Positions 17,486 to 24,719 of a stretch of DNA of 60,863 nt are shown here, one piece after another. The notes under the pieces are model-generated. The model saw only the letters and a program-made list of their open reading frames with translations. It did not search any database and was not told the origin of the DNA. Source of the DNA: Actinomycetes bacterium (GTDB lineage Bacteria > Actinomycetota > Acidimicrobiia > Acidimicrobiales > Palsa-688); assembly GCA_021828475.1 (NCBI GenBank), contig JAJZIY010000014.1, positions 1 through 60,863 of the forward strand. The letters are read 5' to 3'. A program made the position numbers and the translations under genes. Position 1 is the stretch's first letter, and every line of letters begins with the position of its first letter.

Positions 17486-19084
17486 ATGCACCGCGACCGG
17501 GGACGCAGCAGCGATGCTGCACCGGCCCGGCGAGCGTCGGGTACCTGGGCTCCCGAACTGAGCCTGGACGAGATGCGGGCCAACCTGGCCGCCAACGGGC
17601 CCCAGCTCTACGTCGGTGCCGGCCCCCGGGGGCTGGTGTGGGGTGGCAGCCAGCAGGCGGTGCTCGTGCTCGGTCCACCGCGCTCGGGCAAGACGTCGAG
17701 CCTCGTCGTGCCCAACGTGCTGGCGGCGCCCGGGCCTGTAGTCGTCACCTCGACCAAGCTCGACGTACTGCAGACCACGTTGGCAAGCCGCTGCGCGCTG
17801 GGGCGGTGCTGGGTGCTCGACCCGACGGGCACCGTCCCCGTCCCCCCGGGCGCCTGCAGCGTCAGATGGTCGCCGGTCGAAGCCTCCGGCGACTGGGAGG
17901 AGGCCCTCGTGACCGCCCGGGTGATGAGCCAGGCCGCCCGGCCCGACGGTCGCACCGGTGAGAGCGCCCACTGGACAGAGCGGGCCGAAGCCCTCCTGGG
18001 CCCGCTGTTCCACGCTTCGGCCCTGACAGGCGGAGGGATGCGCCAGGTCCTCTCCTGGGTGCTGTCCCAGGACGTCCAGACGCCCATGGCGGTCCTGCTG
18101 GCCCGCAGCCCCAACGGCCGTCTGGCCATGGAAGTCCTCGGAGGCATAGCCGCCACCGAGGAGCGCGAGCGCAGCGGGATCTTCTCGACCGCTGCAGGCA
18201 CTCTGGCCGCATACCGTTCGGCTGCAGCCCTCGCCGCGGCCGACGAGCCCAACTTCGACCCGTCAGCTCTCGCGGCGAGCCGCGACACGGTCTTCGTGTG
18301 CGCGCCAGCCCGCTACCAGGCCCTGGTCTCCCCGGTCGTCGTCGCCTTCCTGGAGCAGGTGCGAGCCGGCACCTATTCGCGCGCAGCCGAGGGCACCCTG
18401 CGCCTGCCGGTGACCTTGGTCCTCGACGAGCTGGCCAACATCGCCCCCCTCCCCGACCTGGCCTCCATGGTCAGCGAGGGAGGCGGCCAGGGTCTGCTTA
18501 CCATGGCCTGCCTGCAGGACCTGTCGCAGGCCCGCACCCGCTGGGGCCAGGCAGCCGAAGGCTTCTTCTCGCTGTTCGGCACCAAGGTGGTCCTGCCGGG
18601 CGTGGGCGACATGCGCACGCTGGAAGCTGTTTCGCGCCTGGCCGGCCAGGTCGACGTCCCGGTGAGGTCGGTGACGGCCAGCCCCTGGTGGACGGGTCGG
18701 CCGGGGGTGAGCGTCACCCGCTCGTGGCGCCGTCAGGCCCGCCTGCCGGTGGACGCTGCCCACAGCCTGCCCTCGTGGAGCGCACTCGTGGTCTCCGCAG
18801 CGCAGCCGCCTCGTCTGGCCCGACTGACCCCGTGGTGGGGGTACCCTCCTTTCTGCGAGGCACCAGACGTGGCGGGCGCTTTCCACACGCCCCTTTCTCC
18901 CCGAGAGAGCCGTTCCGGCGTTCGTCGGCAGCTCGGTCCTCGCTCCGTCACCGGAGCCTTGACGGGCATGCCGGCTCCGCCGTCACCACCGCCCGGCGTG
19001 CGCCCGCCGGAGCCGGACCTCACCGTGACCTGGCAGCGAGTGCGTGGTGCGCGGCGACGTCAACCGCCGGCCCCCAGGGCTTGA
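17486..19084 (+). CDS. orphan VirD4/TraG-like coupling ATPase, soluble form
   Basis: A 532-residue ATPase of the type IV coupling-protein family. Walker A GPPRSGKT is at residues 63-70, Walker B VLDELANIAPLP at about 312-323, and a TraG-style MACLQDLSQ sensor at about 340-348. Unlike standard VirD4/TraD proteins it has no N-terminal transmembrane helices, so it would be cytoplasmic. The C-terminal 110 residues are Pro/Arg-rich. No relaxase, VirB protein, origin of transfer or integrase is seen nearby, so this is not part of a recognisable conjugative element. An AGGAAG sequence lies just upstream of the ATG. Function unknown; DNA pumping or an inactive relic are both possible. Confidence 0.75.
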   Translation: MHRDRGRSSDAAPARRASGTWAPELSLDEMRANLAANGPQLYVGAGPRGLVWGGSQQAVLVLGPPRSGKTSSLVVPNVLAAPGPVVVTSTKLDVLQTTLASRCALGRCWVLDPTGTVPVPPGACSVRWSPVEASGDWEEALVTARVMSQAARPDGRTGESAHWTERAEALLGPLFHASALTGGGMRQVLSWVLSQDVQTPMAVLLARSPNGRLAMEVLGGIAATEERERSGIFSTAAGTLAAYRSAAALAAADEPNFDPSALAASRDTVFVCAPARYQALVSPVVVAFLEQVRAGTYSRAAEGTLRLPVTLVLDELANIAPLPDLASMVSEGGGQGLLTMACLQDLSQARTRWGQAAEGFFSLFGTKVVLPGVGDMRTLEAVSRLAGQVDVPVRSVTASPWWTGRPGVSVTRSWRRQARLPVDAAHSLPSWSALVVSAAQPPRLARLTPWWGYPPFCEAPDVAGAFHTPLSPRESRSGVRRQLGPRSVTGALTGMPAPPSPPPGVRPPEPDLTVTWQRVRGARRRQPPAPRA

Positions 19085-19157
19085 CCCGCCGGATGACCGT
19101 CGGGCGGGAACCAGGCTCTCCCCCGGGCCGCCGGGGACCAGGCGGGTCGACACTGAG

Positions 19158-19868
19158 CTAAGCCCCTGCGGTATGGGACAGGTGCCCGACAAGCAGGGTC
19201 AGCGCCATCGCCAGTGAGCCGCCGGTGACGACCCGGGACAGCGGACGCAACCACCTGGCCCCACCCGCGACCGCGCCGGCCCAGCCGAGCACCGCCAGCC
19301 CGACAACGGCGACCACCGCAATGACCACCGACTGGGCCGACCGGGAGGCAGCCATTGCCAGCACAGGCAGTAAGGCACCAGCGGCGAAGGCGGCTGCCGA
19401 CGCCGCTGCCGCCTGCAGCGGTCGGGCCCTGCGCTCATGGGCCAGGCCCAGCTCTTCGCGGGCATGGACGCCAAGGGCATCGGAGGCGGTCAGCTGTTCG
19501 GCGACCTGCCGGGCAAGCGCCGGCTCGACGCCCCGTGCAATGTAGAGCTGGGTCAGCTCTTGGAGCTCCTCGGCCGGTGCTGCAGCCAGTTCCTTGCGCT
19601 CACGGGCCAGGTCGGCCTGTTCGCTGTCACGTTGCGAAGACACCGACACGTACTCACCTGCGGCCATGGCCATCGCACCGGCCACCATGCCGGCCACCCC
19701 GGCTGTCAGGACGCCCGAGCGGGTGGCATGGGCAGCGGCCACCCCAAGCATGAGGCTTGCAGTGGAAACTATCCCGTCGTCGGCCCCGAGGACAGCAGCC
19801 CTCAGCCACGCGCTGCGGTCGCCGCGGTGCGTCTCGGCCTGGTGCGCGCGACCTGGTGTCGCCCCCAT
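19158..19868 (-). CDS. VIT1/CCC1-family Fe2+/Mn2+ transporter
   Basis: A 236-residue membrane protein of the vacuolar iron transporter family. The N-terminus has HRGDRSAWLRAAVLGADDGIVS, the family hallmark of helix 1, followed by AGEYVSVSSQRDSEQADL at the end of helix 2. The cytoplasmic metal-binding helices are Glu-rich, and three more helices follow. It should export or store iron or manganese. ATGs further upstream give a Pro/Arg-rich extension; the ATG at 19868 has CACAAT ending 6 nt upstream. It is convergent with the TraG-like gene. Confidence 0.85.
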   Translation of the reverse strand: MGATPGRAHQAETHRGDRSAWLRAAVLGADDGIVSTASLMLGVAAAHATRSGVLTAGVAGMVAGAMAMAAGEYVSVSSQRDSEQADLARERKELAAAPAEELQELTQLYIARGVEPALARQVAEQLTASDALGVHAREELGLAHERRARPLQAAAASAAAFAAGALLPVLAMAASRSAQSVVIAVVAVVGLAVLGWAGAVAGGARWLRPLSRVVTGGSLAMALTLLVGHLSHTAGA

Positions 19869-20023
19869 GATCCGATTGTGGGTGCCGGCCAGCGTTGCGA
19901 ACAGGGTCATTGGGCACCAACGTGGCCGAGCGGAGCCGGGCCGGGCCTGCACCGGCCGTCAGCGCCGCCGATGGCCGACCGGAGACCTACGCCCGGCCGG
20001 CCTGGTCGGCAACCTCGGGCCGC

Positions 20024-20815
20024 TTAGATATTGCTCACGTCGCTGTTGTTGTTGATGAGGTTCCACTGTGCCGTGGAGGGGGGCTGCCCCGCGCTGCTCG
20101 GTGGAACGGTCGCCGTGTACCCGCCGAACTCCACGGTCACTGTCGCCTGGGTGGAGGCGGTGGCGGCGCCGTCGTTGCCGAGGATGAGGCTCTTGACGGC
20201 CACGAGGTACATCTCGTAGGTCCCCACGACGGTCGTCGTCCCCGGCTTGTACAGTTCGGCCGTGGCCGACTTGTAGTGCTGTCCTTGGGCCTCGTACATC
20301 ATGAGCTGGGTGAGCGCCGAGCCGATGGGGACCGTGAAGGTGGCACCTTGGCTGGTGAGCCTGCCGGCCCCGGTAGCGCCGCCGCTCTGGGACCCGATGT
20401 TGAGCTGCTGGTCCAGTTCGCTGTTGAAGGAATAGAGGTCGGTCGCGGTTGAGGTCAAGGTGTTGGAGAGCGGGACCAGGACGAGCTTGCCGATGACCTG
20501 CTGGTCCGGCACGTTCGAGGGGGCGGGGGCCCCTGGTGGGCCCGCCGGGCCTGTTGCGCCCGCTGGGCCGGTTGCGCCCGCTGGGCCGGTGGGCCCTTGG
20601 ACGTCCCATTGGACCGCCGTTTCACCTCTGCGGCAGTGGGTGCCGGATGCGACGAGCCGCAGCCACCCGCCCCGTCCGGAGCAGGCGGTCAGCACCTGCG
20701 TCGAGGACGGGGTTGGACCAGCCGCTATGGCAACGGCGGCGGAAGTGGCCACAACAGCGGCGCCGAGGCCGAGCGCCGTGAACAGGCGCGCAGGCCTGCG
20801 GAGAATGGACAACAT
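20024..20815 (-). CDS. secreted collagen-like protein with Hcp-like domain
   Basis: A 263-residue exported protein. Residues 1-32 are a signal peptide. Residues 40-73 contain two Cys (ACSGRGGW, THCRRGE). Residues 74-97 are eight collagen-type Gly-X-Y triplets. From about 105 to 238 the pattern GAGRLTSQGATFTVP, ALTQLMMYEAQGQHY, VGTYEMYLVAVKSL and VTVEFGGY resembles the Hcp tube-protein fold (PF05638 group), with its beta-barrel spacing. No other type VI genes are present, so this is likely a surface-exposed stand-alone Hcp-like module on a short collagen stalk. AAGGGAAGG precedes the ATG. Signal and collagen parts are certain; the Hcp assignment is moderate. Confidence 0.7.
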   Translation of the reverse strand: MLSILRRPARLFTALGLGAAVVATSAAVAIAAGPTPSSTQVLTACSGRGGWLRLVASGTHCRRGETAVQWDVQGPTGPAGATGPAGATGPAGPPGAPAPSNVPDQQVIGKLVLVPLSNTLTSTATDLYSFNSELDQQLNIGSQSGGATGAGRLTSQGATFTVPIGSALTQLMMYEAQGQHYKSATAELYKPGTTTVVGTYEMYLVAVKSLILGNDGAATASTQATVTVEFGGYTATVPPSSAGQPPSTAQWNLINNNSDVSNI

Positions 20816-20852
20816 GCTGCCTTCCCTTCATCGGGGTGTTCCCGTCCAGCTA

Positions 20853-21194
20853 TTAGGCCGCCCGAGCGTAGCGCTGGAGGTGGGCCGAAACGCACCCTGC
20901 GAGGTGCCGAGGTCCCGGTCTTCCTGTTTTTCCGCCGGCGGTGCGCGGCCTTGCTGCGGGACGTGGTCGTGCGGGCGATAGCAGCGAGAACAGAGCCGCG
21001 TCGACGGTGACCGCAATGGCTACGTGGGCGACGAAGGCAAGGGCGGCGCCGAGCCAGACCTGCACGGGCCGGCCCCGGGTGGCCATGACGAGGCTGGCGA
21101 ACATCGTCTTGTCCGGCAGCTCACCGACGAAGATGATGGGGAAGCAGACCAGGACGATGTGGGTGGGCGCGGCAGTGGCTCTGAGCTGAGGCAC
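20853..21194 (-). pseudogene. truncated GDT1/UPF0016 (TMEM165-like) cation transporter
   Basis: The first 60 residues match repeat one of the GDT1 family: FVGELPDKTMFASLVMATRG carries the E-x-P-D-K-T form of the ion-binding motif, followed by VWLGAALAFVAHVAIAV. Intact family members have two such repeats and six helices. Here the frame turns Arg/Pro-rich after the second helix and the second repeat is missing, as if the rest were deleted or frameshifted. No other frame clearly restores it. Intact members move Mn2+ or Ca2+. The GTG at 21194 is the only plausible start. The dnaE2 gene diverges from it. Confidence 0.55.
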
Positions 21195-21225
21195 CCCGGT
21201 CCATCACCCATCGACCGCTTGGCTA

Positions 21226-21241
21226 TCGAACGCGTGTTCGG
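21226..21241. promoter_or_regulatory. LexA (SOS) box upstream of dnaE2
   Basis: TCGAAC-gcgt-GTTCGG differs at one base from the actinobacterial LexA consensus TCGAAC-N4-GTTCGA. It sits directly upstream of a -10-like TACTCT, so LexA would cover the promoter. A nearly identical arrangement occurs upstream of imuA at 46727-46742. Confidence 0.85.
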
Positions 21242-21247
21242 TACTCT
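21242..21247 (+). promoter_or_regulatory. -10 box of dnaE2
   Basis: TACTCT abuts the LexA box and ends 7 nt before the GTG start, so the transcript should be leaderless or nearly so. The GGAGG between them could alternatively serve a GTG at 21259. Confidence 0.5.
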
Positions 21248-21254
21248 GTAGGAG

Positions 21255-24200
21255 GTGGGTGAAGGGACCCGTTACGCCGAGCTGCACTGCCATTCCAACT
21301 TCAGCTTCCTGGACGGGGCCTCCCACCCCGACGAGCTGGCCGAGGAGGCCGCCCGCCTGGGACTGGAGGCCCTGGCCATCACCGACCACGACGGCATGTA
21401 CGGCGTGGTGCGCTTCTCAGCCGCCGCCTCGGAGGTCGGCCTGGCGACAGTGTTCGGCGCCGAGGTGACCCTGGGGCTCACCCGGGGGCAGGCGGGAGCC
21501 GCGGATCCCGAGGGCGAGCACCTCGTCGTCCTGGCCCGGGGCCCGGTGGGCTACTCCCGGCTGTGCAAGGCGCTGTCCGCCGCCCACCTCCTGGGCCGGG
21601 AGAAGGGGCGCCCGGCCATGGACCTGGGGCTGCTGGCCGCCGTCGGCGCCGGAGCCGAGATCGACATGTCCGGCATCTCCACGACCGGTGACAACCCACC
21701 CCCTCTCACCCTCCCACCTGCCGGGGCCCGCTCGGACCACTGGGCTGTCCTCACCGGGTGCCGCAAGGGCCCGGTCGTGGGGGCGCTCCTGAGCGAGGGG
21801 CCTGCCGCCGCCGGGCGGCGGCTGGCCCAGCTACAGCACCACTTCGGGCACGACAACGTACTGGTCGAGATATGGGACCACGGCGACCCCCTCGCCTCCG
21901 CCCGCAACGACGCCCTGGTGGAGTTGGCCTGCCGGGCCGGCGCCGACGTGGTGGCCACCAACAACGTCCACTACCACCGCCCGGGACGGGCCAAACTGGC
22001 CACGGCCATGGCCGCCGTCCGAGGTAGGAGGAGCCTGGACGACATGGACGGTTGGCTGCCCGCCGCGGCGTGCGCCCACCTGCGCAGCGCGGCCGAGCAG
22101 GAGCGCCGCTTCGCCCGCTACCCCGGGGTGGTCGGCCGGGCAGCCGAGCTTGGCCGGGCCTGTGCCTTCGACCTGAGACTGGTGGCCCCCGACCTCCCCC
22201 CCTTCCCGACGCCGGAGGGGCACACCGAGATGACCTGGCTGCGCCACCTCACCGAGGAGGGTGCCCGGCGGCGCTACGGCCCGCGTCAGTCCCCCGACCA
22301 CCCCAGCGCCTACGCCCAGATCGACTACGAGCTCGACATGATCGACCAGCTCGGTTTCGCCGGCTACTTCCTCATCGTCTGGGACATCGTGCGCTTCTGC
22401 AACGAGGCCGGCATCTACTGCCAGGGCCGGGGGTCGGCGGCCAATTCGGCGGTCTGTTACGCCCTGGGGGTCACCAAAGCGGACGCCGTGAGGTTGGGAC
22501 TGCTGTTCGAGCGCTTCCTGTCACCCGAGCGGGACGGGCCGCCCGACATCGATGTCGACATCGAGAGCGCCAGGCGGGAGGAGGCCATCCAGTACGTGTA
22601 CCGCCGCTACGGCCGCGCCTGTGCCGCCCAGGTGGCCAACGTGATCACCTACCGGCCGCGTTCGGCCGTGCGCGACATGGGCAAGGCTCTCGGCGCCTCG
22701 CAGGGCCAGGTCGATGCCTGGTCCAAGAGCATCGACGTCTGGGGGCCGCTACCCGCCAGCGACGGCACCGACGGCAGTGCCACCACCCCCGAGCCGCGAC
22801 GCCCTGACAGCCGGAGCAGGCCAGGCGAGGCAGCCCGGCGGGCCAGGGACGGCGACGGCGGCGGGGGCGACCGGGGCAGCCCGGTACCGGGCCACGTGCT
22901 CGACCTGGCCCGCCAGAGCCTGGACTTCCCGCGCCACCTCGGTATCCACTCCGGGGGCATGGTGCTGTGCGACCGCCCCGTCTCCGAGGTCTGCCCGGTG
23001 GAATGGGCCCGCATGGCCGACCGCAGCGTCCTTCAGTGGGACAAGGAGGACTGCGCCAGGGCCGGCCTGGTCAAGTTCGACATGCTCGGCCTGGGGATGC
23101 TCTCGGCCCTGCACTCCACCGTCGAGCACGTGAAGGCCTTCCACGGCGAGGATCTCGACCTGGCCGACCTGCCCCAGGACCCGGCCGTCTACGACATGCT
23201 GTGCCGGGCCGACTCGGTCGGGGTCTTCCAGGTCGAGAGCCGCGCCCAGATGGCGACCCTCCCCCGCTTGCGCCCCCGCACTTTCTACGACCTCGTCATA
23301 GAAGTGGCGCTCATCCGGCCCGGGCCGATCCAGGGCCGGTCGGTGCACCCCTACCTGCGCCGGCGCAACGGCACCGAGCGCATCACCTACCTGCACCCCC
23401 TGCTCGAGAGGAGCCTCGAAAAGACATTGGGGGTACCCCTTTTCCAGGAACAGCTCATGCAGATGGCGATAGACGTAGCCGGATTCTCCCCCGCCGAGGC
23501 CGACCAGCTGCGCCAGGCCATGGGCGCCAAGCGCAGCGCCCAACGCATGGAGCGGCTCCAGGCGCGCTTCTACGCCGGGCTGGCGGAGCGAGGGGCCACG
23601 GGGCCGATCGCCGACCGCATCTGGGAACAGATGTCGGCATTTGCCAATTTCGGCTTCCCCGAGAGCCACTCGGTCAGTTTCGCCTACCTCGTCTACTCGT
23701 CGGCCTGGCTCAAGCTCCACTACCCGGCCGCCTTCCTGGCCGGCCTGCTCGACAGTCAGCCCATGGGTTTCTGGTCACCCCAGAGCCTCGTGCTCGATGC
23801 CCGCCGTCACGGCGTCGAAGTCCTCCGCCCGGACGTCAACGCCAGCGCTGCCGGTTCGCTCCTCGGGCCCGGTACGGGCAGCGCCGGGCAGCCCAGCCCC
23901 GGGCAGCCCCCTCGACCACCGGGCGTTATGCCGCCGCCGGCAGGGCCCGCCGTGCGCCTCGGGGTCTCCTACGTGCGCACGATCGGCCCCGACCTGGCCC
24001 AAGCCATGGCTGCTGGCCGCCCCTACACGGACGTGCAGGACGTAGTCAGCCGCTGCAACCTGAGCGCCGCCCAGGCCGAGGCACTGGCCACGGCCGGGGC
24101 CTTCGACTGCTTCGGGGTACCCCGGCGCCAGGCTCTGTGGGCGGCCGGCGCGCTGGCCCAGGGGCGCCGGGGCGCTGGGTCACTGGTTGGCGTGGCGCCC

Positions 24201-24659
24201 GGGGCGCGAGCCCCCGACCTGCCGCCCATGGATGTCACGGAGCTCAACCAGGCCGACCTGTGGTCGACCGGCCTGTCTCCCGACAGCTACCCGACCCAGC
24301 TCTGGCGCTGGCGGCTCGACGAGATGGGGGTCGTCACCGCCGCCGGCCTGGCCGGGCTGCCCCACGGGGCAGCGGTGCTGGTAGGGGGCATAGTCACCCA
24401 CCGGCAACGCCCGATGACCGCCAAGGGCACGGTCTTTGTCAACCTGGAGGACGAGACCGGCATGGTCAATGTCATCTGCCCGGGGCCGCTATGGGAGCGC
24501 TACGGCCACGTGGCCCGCAGCTCGGTAGCCCTGCTTGTGAGAGGCAAGTTGGAAAGGGCCGAGGGGGCCATGAACGTCCTGGCCGTCCAGGTCGAGCCCC
24601 TCGCGCCCCTCGCCGGGGCTGGCGGGCGCGGCGGCCTGCGCTCACGGGACTTCCACTGA
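21255..24659 (+). CDS. dnaE2: error-prone DNA polymerase III alpha subunit, DnaE2
   Basis: A 1134-residue C-family polymerase. The N-terminal PHP domain has ELHCHSNFSFLDGAS and AITDHDGMYG. The palm has GRGSAANSAVCYALG and the catalytic Asp pair in PDIDVDIE (about 430-437); fingers, beta-binding and helix-hairpin regions follow, with a C-terminal OB fold (VFVNLEDETGMVNVIC). The length is typical of DnaE2, and the extra C-terminal tau-binding region of replicative DnaE1 is absent. It extends mismatched or lesion-bearing primers during SOS mutagenesis with ImuA and ImuB, which are encoded at 44.2-46.7 kb. A LexA box lies directly upstream. A Pro/Ser-rich insertion follows the thumb region at about residues 500-545. 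Confidence 0.92.
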   Translation: MGEGTRYAELHCHSNFSFLDGASHPDELAEEAARLGLEALAITDHDGMYGVVRFSAAASEVGLATVFGAEVTLGLTRGQAGAADPEGEHLVVLARGPVGYSRLCKALSAAHLLGREKGRPAMDLGLLAAVGAGAEIDMSGISTTGDNPPPLTLPPAGARSDHWAVLTGCRKGPVVGALLSEGPAAAGRRLAQLQHHFGHDNVLVEIWDHGDPLASARNDALVELACRAGADVVATNNVHYHRPGRAKLATAMAAVRGRRSLDDMDGWLPAAACAHLRSAAEQERRFARYPGVVGRAAELGRACAFDLRLVAPDLPPFPTPEGHTEMTWLRHLTEEGARRRYGPRQSPDHPSAYAQIDYELDMIDQLGFAGYFLIVWDIVRFCNEAGIYCQGRGSAANSAVCYALGVTKADAVRLGLLFERFLSPERDGPPDIDVDIESARREEAIQYVYRRYGRACAAQVANVITYRPRSAVRDMGKALGASQGQVDAWSKSIDVWGPLPASDGTDGSATTPEPRRPDSRSRPGEAARRARDGDGGGGDRGSPVPGHVLDLARQSLDFPRHLGIHSGGMVLCDRPVSEVCPVEWARMADRSVLQWDKEDCARAGLVKFDMLGLGMLSALHSTVEHVKAFHGEDLDLADLPQDPAVYDMLCRADSVGVFQVESRAQMATLPRLRPRTFYDLVIEVALIRPGPIQGRSVHPYLRRRNGTERITYLHPLLERSLEKTLGVPLFQEQLMQMAIDVAGFSPAEADQLRQAMGAKRSAQRMERLQARFYAGLAERGATGPIADRIWEQMSAFANFGFPESHSVSFAYLVYSSAWLKLHYPAAFLAGLLDSQPMGFWSPQSLVLDARRHGVEVLRPDVNASAAGSLLGPGTGSAGQPSPGQPPRPPGVMPPPAGPAVRLGVSYVRTIGPDLAQAMAAGRPYTDVQDVVSRCNLSAAQAEALATAGAFDCFGVPRRQALWAAGALAQGRRGAGSLVGVAPGARAPDLPPMDVTELNQADLWSTGLSPDSYPTQLWRWRLDEMGVVTAAGLAGLPHGAAVLVGGIVTHRQRPMTAKGTVFVNLEDETGMVNVICPGPLWERYGHVARSSVALLVRGKLERAEGAMNVLAVQVEPLAPLAGAGGRGGLRSRDFH

Positions 24660-24719
24660 GCACGGCGCCTGGCAGAGCAATAAGCTGTCCGCCCTGGGTC
24701 GGCGGGCGAGGACACGGAC

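Noticed and set aside
15603-17561. Plus-strand frame of 652 codons opposite acylphosphatase, methyltransferase and Nudix genes
   Set aside because: Those three minus-strand genes have intact catalytic motifs; the plus frame has none.
17486-19084. Integrative conjugative element
   Set aside because: Only a coupling-protein-like ATPase; no relaxase, integrase, attachment repeats or T4SS genes.
20024-20815. Evidence for a type VI secretion system
   Set aside because: Only an Hcp-like fold in a protein with its own signal peptide; no VipA/B, VgrG, ClpV or baseplate gene is present.
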